64,000 nt of DNA, from NCBI GenBank assembly GCA_014898425.1, contig RCSZ01000003.1:124001-188000 (forward strand), read 5' to 3'. Of this stretch, positions 50,122 to 61,984 are shown piece by piece. The position numbers were made by a program, and so were the translations under genes. The notes below the pieces were generated by a model. The model made no database searches. It was not told where the DNA came from and saw nothing but the letters and a program-made list of their open reading frames with translations. The DNA is from Botryotinia globosa. Its lineage: Eukaryota > Ascomycota > Leotiomycetes > Helotiales > Sclerotiniaceae. Position 1 is the first letter of the stretch. Each line of letters begins with the position of its first letter.

Positions 50122-51344
50122 CTCACCCTCCTCCCTCCTCCCTCCTCCCTACTCCCTTCTCCCTTCTCCCTGCCCCCTCCTCACCGAAAGAAAGAAATTA
50201 TTTCAACAAGGCTGGCGCCGCAGCCGGGGTGGATTATTTGTTGGATTTGTTTATTTACTGAGGGTGTGCTATCTGACCAATTACAATCAAGCTGGGATTG
50301 AGAGTACCGTGAATACCGTGAATACCGTGAATACCCAGCCTGGGTAGGTAGTATGTAGGGAAATGCTTATTAGTGTGAAAGTTTATTTGGGTTGGATTTC
50401 CTTATCGGTGAGAGCTTACCTTGCTTGATGGATGGATTGAGTCTGTGAAGCACGTACCTACAACACCTTACTACGAGTAGACAAGTGAAGAAAGAAAGAA
50501 AAAGTGGGATTTTGGAGGGGTGAACCGTGAGAGAGAAATGGGAAGTGGGATGAGGCCTGATGATATGATGGGGTGATGGGGTGAGTGAGTTGGGTGAGTT
50601 GGGTGAGTTGGGTGAGTCGTGTGGGTGTGTGGGTTGTGGGTGTGTTGTCTTGTGTGTTGATGTTGTGGGTTCGCTGGTGGTATCGGGTAAGATTACATTT
50701 TTGGAGGGATGCGTGGGACTGATTACATTGCGACAAGGTGTACAGAGTAGATCAATACACTCACTGGCAGAGAAGAGATGATGGGATCAGAGGAAAGGAA
50801 AGGAACAAGAAGAGGTCGTGATACTTTGATACATGGGTAGGTATGGCTTTGAAGTTATTCGCAACCATATGGATGTGAACATGGGAATGTCTACAACGGT
50901 AGATGTCCATAGATGATATATATATGATATTGTATAGCAAGCCAAGATAGATAGGGAGATAACTTGGATTGAATGTATGAGTTTCGCATTGGATTTTGCC
51001 ATGTTTCTGTTCTGTTCCCATTCATCCATCCCAATACCCAACATATTATCCAAATCGATATCAAGATATTATTTGATCCCCAAGTCAATATCCTTACTCT
51101 CATCTTCGCTGAATGCTCTCCGCTGAATGAGTATCAAACCCAAGATAAAGATATCTGGCACCCTTATGCAAAAGTCCTCCCAGTCGTAAAGAAACCATTT
51201 TACCTCTTCTGAACCTCCTCGTGCAAGCAATCCTCCTCATCATGTAAAATGCAATGCTGTCTATGTCATGAATATACCTGGTGCCCTCAACCAACGCCCA
51301 ACAACATATTTTGTGACTTTTGATTCCCCCTCCCTGATGAGCAT
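49542..51344. other. Intergenic with (CT)n and short tandem repeats
   Basis: 1.8 kb with no gene. Holds a (CT)n tract at about 50,091-50,117, three copies of GTGAATACC near 50,308-50,335 and about four copies of TGAGTTGGG near 50,582-50,618. Confidence 0.55.
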
Positions 51345-52110
51345 TTAATCGCGTAATAATGTTGCGACGGGAGCGGAGAGTTTGTCACGTCCTTTCAAGA
51401 AATCCAATTCCAAAATAAATAAATATCCCATACAATGTCCACCGAGTTGTTGGACAAGTTTTCCGGCGGCTTGAGCACTTCCTCCTAGAATGAAATATTA
51501 GCATATATATTCATATTCACATTTGTCAAGACCATTCATTCCACAAGTCTGTGGAAATTCTCGTGGGTGAGTGACCGATCGGAGAAATCTTACCAGTAGC
51601 AATGATATCATCTACAACCAAAACCGATTGTCCTGGCTTGATAGCATCCTTTTGAATTTGGAAATAATCCTGACCATACTCCTTCTCGAAGCTCGCCTCT
51701 TCCGTTGGACCCGGTAACTTTCCTCTCTTCCTGACGGGAGCAAAGCCAGCACCTAATCTCAAAGCCAGCGAGGGACCAAACAAGAATCCTCTGGCATCCA
51801 AACCCACAACCACATCGGGCTTCTGTCCTCCATTCACCAACAAGACTTGCAACTCGAGAGCGCGGATTAACGATTCGTGGAGATCGTGGTTGGCGAAGAG
51901 CGGCAAGATATCGACGAAATCGATGCCCGGGATGGGAAAGTCGGGGAAGTTGCGCAGGGCCTTGCGTAATTTTAAGGTGACGCTGGAGAGTTCGGTGGAA
52001 CGGGTGGTGGACTCGGACTCTCGTCTCTGGGAGGCATCTTGGACTTCTTCAGTAGGATGGGCGTTGGGAAGTGCTTGATTTGACTCTGGGGATTGTGGGG
52101 AAGTCGACAT
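51345..52110 (-). CDS. APT1: Adenine phosphoribosyltransferase
   Basis: Exons 51594-52110 and 51345-51484; 218 residues. PRPP-binding signature VLVVDDIIATGGS at 163-175, split by the intron just before GGS; GLDARGFLFG at 103-112 and the flexible loop segment KRGKLPGPTEEASFEKEYG, which is diagnostic for APRT. Reaction: adenine + PRPP to AMP + PPi, cytosolic purine salvage. The first ~40 residues (Ser/Glu/Gln-rich) are an extension compared with yeast Apt1 and may be disordered; an internal start is possible but there is no Met between residue 1 and the fold. Confidence 0.96.
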
Positions 52111-52370
52111 GGTGAAGAGAGAAGAGAGAAAGCAAAGAAAGGGAAAAGGGAAAAGGAAAAAAGAGGATGGTACGTGATGTATTTTGGTTGGGTATAATAT
52201 GATAATAATAATAATACGGACCTAGGTACCAAGCAAGAAATTTGATTTAACTCGAAAGGAGAAAAAAAAAATATTAAAAAAAATCTTTAATAGGAATATG
52301 CGAGAAATGCGAAATGCGGCGACGCTCGGGAAACTACTGGTTAGATTGATTTTTTGGAGGGGTAAGGTTG

Positions 52371-52388
52371 TGTGTGTGTGTGTGTGTG
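52371..52388. repeat. (GT)n microsatellite
   Basis: Nine GT units upstream of the APT1 gene. Confidence 0.95.
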
Positions 52389-52420
52389 AACTAATCACAT
52401 AACACGACTAGGAACGGGAA

Positions 52421-52474
52421 GGACTAGGAGGACTAGGAGGACTAGGAGGACTAGGAGGACTAGGAGGACTAGGG
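52421..52474. repeat. 9-bp tandem repeat GGACTAGGA, six copies
   Basis: Head-to-tail GGACTAGGA units, last one ending GGG. Confidence 0.95.
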
Positions 52475-53164
52475 CATCTTGTGCAGGGACTAGGACACTT
52501 TTCATGCAAAAGATGGTGAAGTGATAGGTGATGGATGGCTGATGGATGGCTGATGGATGGGTGAGCGATAGATGAATGATAGGTAGGTAATGGATAGACA
52601 TACATCCATCTTTCAAATTCCATGCAATGCGGTAAAGAATGACTTGGTTGTTGGGTGGTTTATTCTGAATCGTGCTTGTATGTATACATGCTAGACGAGT
52701 TAGGTTGGTTACATACCGTATATTATTATACCTGTAGGTAGATGTATGTATATATATATGTGTGTATGTACCTATGCATGCTTACTGCAAAGTTATCTAG
52801 TCTGCTTGCTGCATTTATGAAGCGGTGGACGTTTTGATATTGGTATTGATATTGATATTGATATCGAATTAGAAGAGAGGAGGTCTAACATGAATGAGGC
52901 ATGAGGAGAGAATACTTACTACCTAGGTAAGAATAACCTTGAAGTTACCAGCCATTCCATTCTCGTCTTATTTTGTCTAGACTTATATACTTTGACTATC
53001 AAATAGAATAGAATACAAGACTAGAGATTACAAGTTTCTTGGTCTAATTAGCTTGGATCACATATTATTATTAATATCATCCATCACACACGAAAGCTTC
53101 TTCTTTTCTGACCTCTTCTCTCCTCTCCTCTCCTCTCTTCCCCTATCCTTTTCTCTCTCCAATA

Positions 53165-53212
53165 GAGCGAAGCGAAGAAGCCTCCACGGCAGTGGCCAAG
53201 CGGAGCGTCATA
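53165..53212. repeat. Second copy of the GC-rich repeat
   Basis: On the minus strand reads TGACGCTCCGCTTGGCC, ACTGCCGTGGAGGC and then a GCTTCGCTTCGC tail. Same core as 48713-48752 without the inner GGCCC/GGGCC hairpin. Confidence 0.7.
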
Positions 53213-53470
53213 TATGTAGCTATATATGTAGTCTATCGTATGTATATACTTCCTATCCATATATAGAGTAAACAATGTAACGATATACTACATGCTGTAT
53301 CGTACATACGAGTATCACATTGAACTCTCTCACACATATTTTTTAATGATGGAGGGGTAATTTTCCCATGTTGGCTTGCAAGTAAGGTAAGGTGGGGTGG
53401 GGTGAGGGATTGAAGTGATGATTATCCGTGTCTGATTGGTTTATTCCGTCACTCTTTAGATTAGTCATGC

Positions 53471-53566
53471 AACTCATCCAACTCATCCAAATCATTCAAA
53501 GCACCCATCCAAACCATCCAAACCATCCAAACCATCCAAATCATCCAAATCATCCAAATCATCCAT
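53471..53566. repeat. CATCCAAA(C/T)-type tandem repeat
   Basis: About ten diverged 9-bp units of the form ATCCAAACC / ATCCAAATC. Confidence 0.9.
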
Positions 53567-54223
53567 TCAAGCTATCAAATTATAAAGTCCGTTGGCTAAC
53601 CGACTAGTCATTGATATATTAATTATGTATTAACTTTCACTTTGACTTTGACTTTGACAGCGCACCCCCCCCCCTTTTCGTTTCATCCAGCCAGACCGAT
53701 ACCAAGATATCATTAGTTCACTTGATACAGTTACAAGTCACTTGAATCTATTTATATTTATGAATAAACGTATCAAATGAAACAAAGCAAGTAGACCGTT
53801 GAACGGAAATCACAACAAACCTTTCCCCACGCTTTCATTTGACATGATATAACCTTATGTGTAATGTGATGTTACAACTTGCAAGTTACAACCGACTTGG
53901 TACATTTCGTATGCATTGCATCTCCATCGAGATCTGTTGGGATTGGACATTTATCCCCTTCTCTTTCGATAGATGGATGTCAACTCGCTACCTAGGTAGG
54001 TCTTCCAACAATATTCCGTCTGTCTGACTCGAATCCCTCGAGAGACGAGACAAGAGACACTTGCTTCTTTCTGCCTTTTGCCTTTTGCCTATTTTTATCA
54101 TCAAATCTATACCTAGATAGGTAACTGATGGCTATATCAATATATTCGGACCTATCATTTATCCATCTAATGTTATCTCTCTAACCTTGTCGAGATTTCT
54201 TGAGCCGCTTAATTCATAATCTT

Positions 54224-54257
54224 CCCTAGGTCTAGGTCTAGGTCTAGGTCTAGGTCC
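54224..54257. repeat. 6-bp tandem repeat (CTAGGT)n
   Basis: Five copies of CTAGGT, the same core word that occurs singly throughout the window's intergenic DNA. Confidence 0.9.
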
Positions 54258-55181
54258 AAGGAAATGACTGTGTTTATGTTGGGGAAAGATTGAGTGCAGA
54301 GAAGAGAAGGGAAGAGAAATGTATTGGTATTGGGTTTCCATCACTAACAAAAACTTGATGAGATGATATTCATACCCAATCATAAACCCAAAAGGAAGGA
54401 TCTGAATGCACTCTGTCTTGATGTGCAACCATCCCTCAACATTCTCCCTCAGTTGTGGATGTCTTCACATGTTTGGATGATTAGCCTTGAGAGGGAGAGA
54501 GGAGGTCGTTGAAAGTCTCTTTGATATGAATCAACTACATAGGTAGGTAATTATGGCAGATTACATTATCACTAGTCGAATTTGGCACAACTTTTCAATC
54601 TTTCCATCTTGATGCATATCCATGGATGTTACTTATATCATATATTCATTCTTCCTTCCAATTTGTTATTTCGCTATTAGAACCCCCGCAGAAATCACAA
54701 CTGATAATACAGAGAAAGGAGTATGTGTCATAAAGTACTTGTTAGTCCAGCAAACTTCTGTATGTCCAAAAATCTCCATACATGCAATCCGCTGCTATCC
54801 ACGTCAGGAAAAGAGTGACGACGTACTAATATATCCATCCATACATGGGTTCCCACAACACCACATGTTTAAAGCGCGACATACTCCGTAGTGTGAGTTT
54901 GTATCATTCTAGGCTTATCGATAAGATAGATATTCCTGTATCTTTCTTGACCGCTCATATTACGCACGCCAGCTTGAGAAAAGACGACCGGCTCGTTTAA
55001 TGACGGTTCTTAGCATGTTGTTGTTCTTGTTTGCATCTTATCCGGAAGAACACGAATGTCTCTCGGAACGAGGGGTACCTTCCTTATCTTGAATGAGAAA
55101 ATGGTAGATTTTGAGAACCACACGTTCTTCGGACTCTCAATCGGTCTTTCTTTTCTTTGCCTGTAGAATTCAGAATCCACG

Positions 55182-55267
55182 TGTCTGTCTGTCTGTCTAT
55201 CTATCTGTCTGTCTGTCTATCTATCTGTCTATCTATCTGTCTGTCTGTCTATCTATCTGTCTATCTA

Positions 55268-55358
<91 letters not shown>
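55182..55358. repeat. (TCTG)/(TCTA)n compound microsatellite
   Basis: About 175 bp of TCTG and TCTA tetranucleotides. Frames over it encode only SVCLSVCL-type repeats and are not genes. Confidence 0.97.
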
Positions 55359-55718
55359 TGGGGATGAAGTTTTCCGAAATCTAAAACAATCATAGATATC
55401 ATTCAACCATTAGAACAAACCATATCCCCCACCCATTCATTACGCAGTGCAACATCTCGTTTCTTCGGCAAGTCGGGTAATCACGATCCAGAGTACAATA
55501 CCTACCTACCTACAGTGCCTCCATAAATTATCCTCTCGATATCTATACATAGACCAACCAACAATGTAGTAGAACTCTGCAACTGTTGTACAACTCGAGA
55601 CGCGCAGAGGCAAGTCCAAACCCCAAATTCGGACCGTGAAATAACCGGTCTGTAGATATGTAGGTATGTAGGTAGGTAGGTAACCTTACCTTGCAAACCA
55701 GTCGAACCATATTCACAA

Positions 55719-55769
55719 ACCAACCAACCAACCAACCAACCAACCAACATCACATCACATCACATCACA
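55719..55769. repeat. (CCAA)n then (CATCA)n tandem repeats
   Basis: About seven CCAA units followed by about four CATCA units. Confidence 0.9.
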
Positions 55770-57500
55770 TAACACAGCACTCGCCAAACGAAAAGTAGAT
55801 ATCTACCTACATAAACGTTGAAGCATGAATCGACCAATAGCGGGCCCGGGAAACGAGACTCGATGCTTTACATAGGTACATACATACACACATACATACA
55901 AGTATGTAGTACAGTACCTGCAGAGGTAATCACGCTAGTGCTTTATTCCTGTGCTGATTTCTCGTTATGAGCCGAAGATTTGAGTCGGGATTTGGTGGGT
56001 GGATAGCTAATACTTATCGATCTATCTATAATATACTTCTGGGGCTTCATGGTAGTACGCAGACGGAGAATTGCATTGCTAGAATACACAGTGTTCTGAG
56101 TGGTTTGATGTGTATGTCCTGGCGGTGTGAGGATATGTTTGATGGTTTGGCTATTTGATCGGTGAGTGTGGTTATGATAGATAGGGAAAGATATCTGGGA
56201 GAGATTATTTGGATTTGGCGATATTCATATGCTGTACACATGATGGAGATTGAGATTGTTAGTATTTGCACCATTCATCATATTCATCTTCACCAACTTT
56301 CTTTCCATCTGATTTGCATAATTCTTCAGCATGAGATGAGCTATCATATGGATTGTTGTCTATTTTTTTCTTTATAAAAGATTAATTAAAGATTAATCAC
56401 TCATACCTTGTGGAATAAATCATATTACTTGAGTGCAAATCTTCCCGCGATTGACTCCCATTACTTTCCACTCGTTTCACTCAGTATCTGGATTGTATGC
56501 CTTGTATGTTATGTAGTTCTTACTGCTCTGCAGATATCTCATCGCAGGACAATAGTATCCAGCATACCTAGTCACTAGTGACATGTACGTACTCAACGTC
56601 AGAGTCTTTGTAGTGGGAATTTGGTGTGCAATTTAGTATGTATATTTGATGCTTAGGTGAAAAGAATCAGTTCGGATTTGGGATTTAGGAATGATCGTGA
56701 CCAGGATCTGCATCTGGATTGGAGGTGTTTTGAGTGGATCGGAATTAGTATCTACTGGTTGGCTGTGTGGTAGGTAGGTGGTGATGATGAGTAATTGGAA
56801 GGTTAGATATCTAGGTACACTAGTAGGTAGGTAAATGGAAGAGAGAGAAGCGAGGGGGTAGGTTAGCTAGCTAGCTGTCTATTCATCTATCCATCTACAC
56901 TTAGGTATCGCCTTCACATATCTAGTTTGGTTTCATTTGTTATAATTAGGTATTGAAAATAACATCGGGTAATGATGAGTATGTAATAAGTGATGAGTAA
57001 TAAGTATCTCCTTTCGCTAATTAATGCCGATTTCTTCTTATTTAGTTTAATGTTTCTTTTTGTATTTCGACTTGTGTGGAATGGATGGATGGATGGATGA
57101 ATGGATGGAATTATGAGGAATGAGCTATGATTTGTGTATATAAATACTATACTTATTTTCTTACGAATCTACGAATCTATGAGAGATGAAATGAGAGATG
57201 AAATGAAATGGATTGTGAATGGTAGCTAGCGAATGCATGGGTGGGAGCTCGGTAGTGGGAATGGGTGGGTAGATGGATGGGTGGAACTGTAGTTCTTGAT
57301 GTGAGATGAGATGAGGTGAGATGAGAGGGCTGATCCTACTGCTCTGTATTGTACTCTGTCCTGTTCTATCACGAGGACAGGGAAGGACTGAGTGTCGAGT
57401 ACCCTGAGAAAACAGAATACCAACCTGAATTTAGAGATCTAGGGAGATTATAGTTTAGTCTGGGGAGTAGTGTTGAATTTGAATCTTAAAGTTTGAAGTT

Positions 57501-57524
57501 TGGGTTTTGGGTTTTGGGTTTTGG
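57501..57524 (+). repeat. (GGGTTTT)n G-rich tract
   Basis: Three GGGTTTT units then GG. The pattern could form a G-quadruplex; it is not the fungal telomere unit TTAGGG. Confidence 0.8.
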
Positions 57525-57840
57525 AGGCGAGGATGTGGATGTGGAAGATGTGTTGTGGGATCTGGAGATACTGATTGCTTGTATATGTAGGTAGAGTGTA
57601 GTGTTCGAGATGGTAATTCGTCTTGGGTAGGAGTTAGTGAGTGAGTGAGGTTGAGGGGTAGTAGTGAAGAAAAGATAAAAAATGAAATGGGATGTGGGAA
57701 GATGGAACAGAAAGGGGAAAGGGGGATGAGAAATGTTATGAGACTAGATGGAGATGAGATAGTATTTGGAGAAGAGAATGAAGGATGGGAAGTAGATGGA
57801 TGGATTGGTGTTAGATCATGATGCTTTTGAGTTGGGCGTG

Positions 57841-57917
57841 GTGGGGGGTAAGGTTTTGGAGAGGGGATTTAGGGAGGAGGATTTAGGGAGGGAGATTTAG
57901 GGAGGAGGATTCAGGGA
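57841..57917 (+). repeat. G-rich GATTTAGGGAGG tandem repeat
   Basis: Four diverged units around GGATTTAGGGAGGA, the last with TTCAGGG. Each contains TTTAGGG, but the units are not telomeric arrays. Confidence 0.85.
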
Positions 57918-58585
57918 ATGGTTAGATTAAGCAGATTGAGTAGATTTGCCTAGGGGGTTTCAAGAGGGGAAATGTGAAGTCTGGAAACTCGGGAGTATTG
58001 CGCACACTGTTTAATATGTGCACGAAATTTTGTGAATGTGAAAAGTTCACCGTAGTTGGGGGATATTTTGATATGGATCAGATTATGCTCGAGTGGAAGG
58101 TCTATTTTTTTTGGAGAATTCATTTTTGGTTGACTGAGACTGACTAGCTTATCTACCATACAAATCTTCCTATTCTACACCTGATTCGCGGGATCCGCAC
58201 AATATGCATCATTGAATCTACATCATGTCCATGTATGAGGGTACGATATTTATCATTATCTGCTGTATCTATATAGATGAAGGCCACGAATAAAGTACAG
58301 ACAACATATTTCATACCCGACAATTTTCAAGCCCTTCATCCTCACTCACGACTGATCTGCACTTCTCCCTTGAATTTGCATTCGATATTCGGGGGAATCC
58401 TTCATATTAAACAGGCAAACATGCTGCATATAAGCTTGAACTTGTATATCTATCTCTTTCTCTTTCTTGACTCTTTTCTCGAGAGTGAAAAGCTCTGCCT
58501 CTCAAACGACTGGGGCTTCCACAGGTTCTCCTGGCTTGGGGAGCTCTACCAAAATTTCTCCAGTGATAGAAGTCGAAGCTTCACT

Positions 58586-59768
58586 TGAGATCACCAGAAA
58601 GACGAACCGACTGCAAATACATTTCTTGGAATATTTGCCGCCGTAGGTGCTTTGTTTTTGAAAGCTGGATGGAGAAAAAGTATTGTTCGTGTCTGCGGTG
58701 AATTTGTTGCCGAGAAAGTCGGAAGGTTGATCTGGGGCTTCGGGTTCAGTTGCGTGGAAGTAACGATGGTCAAGCCGAGATCAACAAAGACCATTGATCG
58801 CAAGTGAGGTAGCACAGGTCGGCAAATCTGCTATAATGTGAAAGAGGTAGAGCGCGGTCAGGACCAGAAAGGATCTGTGGTGTGGGAACAGCACAGCACT
58901 CTTTCCCCAGCTGAAATCTCCCCTCCTGCCATTCTCTCTGGACTGATGCAAGAGACGAGATCCTTTCCCTCTTATTGTGGCTTGTAGGCTGAGAAGGAAT
59001 GAAATGCGAGGCGGAGGAATCCATGGACTCGGATCAGTTCATGGAGACCCGGCAATATAGCCTGGTGCGGACCAACGGATCCTGGGGAGCCACCAACGTT
59101 GATTCTGTCGGAGGTTCTCCTCAGGGTACCCGCTGGAACCGCACCGCAACATGAAAGTTACTTTTTGATATAGCATATTCTAAAGACATTGAAGATGATG
59201 ATTGGGAGCATATCAGCTCTGATGGAAGAATGGGAGTTCGTGAGTTTTCTACCAAACAACATTGCTTGGTGTAATTCGTGAGGAAATACTTGTGGAATGC
59301 TATGTAGCCAGGAGAACCAACGACGGACTTGACAACCGCAGATTGCTCGGCGATAAGTTTTTGTCGCTTCTTTGCGCACTTCAAGATCGGCGAAGATCGT
59401 GGTTTGAGAGTTTTATGAACAATTGAACGGCAATTGCGAGAGCAGTTCTCTGCGGCTGCGATTTTGTAGAAGGTGAATTGACTACATTTCGAATCCGAGG
59501 AACAAGTATGTTGCTGTTGTTGGCGCAAATAGACTAGGATCCAATAACAGACAGAGCAGCACCAGTCCTGCGAGAACAGATCGACAAGGCTCGTGACTTC
59601 GCTTCAGTACTTTGCTGTATTACCGCTCATCGCCGTTGATGAATGCTTATCCGCTGTCTCCACGCTATGCTGACAGCTTGGTGGAGGCGTTGGGAACCTG
59701 GAAGAGTAGAAACAGAACGGCAACCAGCTCTGCGAGAGCAGTCGCGAGGTGAGTTCGATGTTCGTTAA
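58586..59768 (+). pseudogene. Degenerate coding-like region, frames broken by stops
   Basis: Consecutive open stretches occur on the + strand in three phases, each ending mostly at TGA. Phase A (from 58589) reads DEPTANTFLGIFAAVGALF, passes a TGA at 58805 and ends at TAG 58985. Phase B reads LSLLLWLVG, TGA at 58990, then from ATG 58999 MKCEAEESMDSDQF, TGA at 59152, IEDDDWEHISSDGRMGV to TAA 59272. Phase C reads GVIREEILVECYVARRT, TGA at 59424, ARAVLCGCDFVEGEL, TAG at 59535, then LREQIDKARDFASV to TGA at 59637. The amino-acid character is protein-like with acidic and hydrophobic segments, unlike the desert before it, but no family was recognised. A 135-codon frame on the minus strand covers part of the same DNA. 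A dead gene with frameshifts is the best guess; an intron-rich live gene is less likely. Confidence 0.4.
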
Positions 59769-59925
59769 AGACATTGAAGATGTATTGTGAGGACTAGCAG
59801 GCAGAGCACACACCTGCGAGAGCTGTCGCGAGGTGAAGTTGACCACCGTGGAAACTTTTGAGATGAAGGCGTTGGGAACCTAGCAAAAAAAGCACAACCA
59901 CCACCAGCCCTGCGAGAGCAGTCGG
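59181..59925. repeat. Dispersed short repeated words
   Basis: TAAAGACATTGAAGATG occurs at 59181 and 59766; GGCGTTGGGAACCT at 59686 and 59868; TGCGAGAGC/TGCGAGAAC near 59435, 59569, 59731, 59815 and 59911, usually within CCTGCGAGAGCAGTCGCGAGG-like context. The words are exact or nearly so, in the same orientation, at irregular spacing (84-162 bp), suggesting diverged tandem duplications. Confidence 0.65.
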
Positions 59926-59945
59926 CGAGGTGCACTCAACATTTG

Positions 59946-61180
59946 TATCAAATTCTTGAGAATAAGACTTTGTGAGACCATATGGAAAGTGGTACTCGCA
60001 CTACCATTTGGATCTTGATGGTGTTGGTGTGAAGAAAATTTATTCTGGACTCTGATAGGTATCTACCACGTTTCACAGCAGATGATGTAATAGTATGATA
60101 CTATTCGTGGTTAGCAATATGCCGAACATGCAAAGGAAACAACAAACCTTAGGGTTTCAGCACATTCTTCATGATAATGTGGTGATTCACCAAGTTACTT
60201 CTTCGTGTTGATTGTCTTTGAACTTGGTGCTCCAGACGTAAATTGAATTCTGCTGCACGGTGTGCATCTGTTTTCCAAGATTGCTGTTAGTCATGGTATC
60301 CAGAAAATGAAGTTTGTACTTGATTCACTGATGTAAGGAGTGGAGGTTTGATCTTACTTGTGTACAACAATCGATCTGCTTTTGCATCATCATAAAGTTG
60401 AAATAGAGAGTTGTCGTGATTCTGATTCAAACGACGCCTGTTTAATCAGTGGTTGAAAACAAAGAATTGGAGTTGATTCCATACCATAAACACCGGCATT
60501 TCCAGCGTTTGGATCGAGGTCGGCTTATGGGGAGGACCCGATACACCTTGGTAGACTTTTCGGAGTTTCAAATGAAAGGATAGGATTGTAATAACTGAAG
60601 ATTATCGCATTGATATACCACATAGTAGTAATGAATATGCCGCCCATGAATAAAAACACAATAGAAATAAGTTTCAAGTTGGGATTGAGAGGAGGTATTA
60701 AAGGAGGACGAAATGTACTAGTCATGGCTAGAAAAGTGCTAGTCAGGTCTAGCTTCTCTAGATGGAAGTTAGAGAGAAAGCCAAGAAACCAATTCTTTTC
60801 AAGGAAAGGGATTTGAAACTTCAATAAACAATTTAATAGAATTAGGAGTTTGTGGGATTATTTTGAAACTAAGATTCCTGCTTAGTCGGCCATTCGAAGA
60901 CTCTCACTGGATACATCTTCTGTACCCTCGAGGGTATCCTTAGCTCAGACAGATTTTTCAACTCATGATTTAGTTCAAGTTCTTAATCCTTCATTGAGCT
61001 TTCAATACTCTTCTCTTTCAATAACAAACTCAATACTTCTTTTTCATAGACACTTGTTGTCAAGTCACAGTCTTTGGTAAGATTATTTCTACCCCTTTCA
61101 AGATCTTCCCATCAATACTATTCCATCTTCCATTCATAACAAAGCCTTCTTCTTTCGATAGAGTGAGCTTAATTCTAACT
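59946..61180. other. Intergenic or relic, no gene defended
   Basis: Phase-continuous + strand stretches with more in-frame TGA codons run to about 60,150. A 99-codon minus-strand frame (60,525-60,824) contains one clear membrane-type segment (LISIVFLFMGGIFITTMWYI) but has no homologue I recognise and no supporting splice structure. Confidence 0.4.
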
Positions 61181-61200
61181 TCAGATCGGGATAGAAGCAT

Positions 61201-61240
61201 TCTTTCCAGCACTTGGGCCATGGTTATGCGGCTTTACAAG
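61201..61240 (+). repeat. Repeated 40-bp block, copy 1
   Basis: TCTTTCCAGCACTTGGGCCA then TATGCGGCTT; about three-quarters identical to 61940-61978. It is followed 24 bp later by a perfect inverted repeat. Confidence 0.6.
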
Positions 61241-61264
61241 CTGAAAGTAACTCCACTGAAGGAA

Positions 61265-61324
61265 ATCACCCTCGGTCTCTAGAACGTGTTCGACGCATTC
61301 AACTCCGTAGAGACCGAGGGTGAT
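61265..61324. repeat. Perfect 17-bp inverted repeat (hairpin)
   Basis: ATCACCCTCGGTCTCTA at 61265-61281 and its exact complement at 61308-61324, separated by 26 nt. A 17-bp perfect match at this spacing is far beyond chance expectation. Confidence 0.9.
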
Positions 61325-61939
61325 CGATATAGATGCAAGAATTTCCTCGTGGTTTTCAAATGTGAGTGCCGAAATTTGATTTCGTTTTTCGTGCGCCATG
61401 GCAGCAGTCAAGGTCGCCATAAAGGTCATCAATACCCTTCTTCGATCTCGTTCAGGAGATACGGTGGACCATATGCACCCCAGCTACAACATTTTAAACC
61501 AGTTAAAATTCTATTGCTTCTGTATCTGGCCTTGATACCAGGGCTTCAGTGAAGTCTATCGCAAAGCTTTTGTTTACACATTCTGCCTTAACTCTCTCTT
61601 CCGCTCACTGCAGAAACCATGCTAACTTTGCTTTAGAAAATATCACCTACACCGGTGAACGTCACCAACACGTAACTGGTGATCCAAACGGTGAAACCTA
61701 CGACCAAGTCCCGAGCTATTACGCTTGTGTTCAATACAGCCAGCTATTTGAATGGCAAGCAGGAACTCTCGGCTTGAGAAAGTATAGCTGACAAAAGAAA
61801 TGCAGATATCCTGGAACGTCATCATGTTTGTTGCTTTGTAGCCTCTAAAATGTACGTACCCCGCCTCCGCCTTCTTTTATCATTGCTAGTATCAGATCTT
61901 TGTTGGGCACGTGCTGACTCACCCTAGTTTCAAAAGAGA

Positions 61940-61978
61940 TCTTTCCAGCAGCTGGGCCAAGCTATGCGGCTTCTGAAG
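61940..61978 (+). repeat. Repeated 40-bp block, copy 2
   Basis: TCTTTCCAGCAGCTGGGCCA then TATGCGGCTT; relates to 61201-61240 with a single-base gap. It too is directly followed by a hairpin. Confidence 0.6.
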
Positions 61979-61984
61979 TGGGGA

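Larger units (their letters stand above)
52111..58585. other. 6.5 kb repeat-dense gene desert
   Basis: No frame on either strand looks like a real protein; all larger ORFs are driven by tandem repeats. The region holds at least eight simple-repeat tracts (listed), many CCTAGGTAGGTA-type words and G-rich tracts near its right end. The left end serves as the APT1 promoter. Confidence 0.6.

Noticed and set aside
55111..55395. 94-codon Cys/Leu/Ser/Val frame
   Set aside because: Encoded entirely by the TCTG/TCTA microsatellite.
57841..57917. Interstitial telomere
   Set aside because: Units are GATTTAGGGAGG-like with irregular spacing, not runs of TTAGGG.
59121..59528. 135-codon minus-strand frame as a gene
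   Set aside because: Composition is Ser/Cys/Lys-rich with no domain, and the + strand phases over the same DNA look more protein-like; kept only as a note to the relic region.
60525..60824. 99-codon minus-strand frame with one hydrophobic helix
   Set aside because: No family, splice structure or context supports it; a single hydrophobic run in A/T-rich DNA is common.
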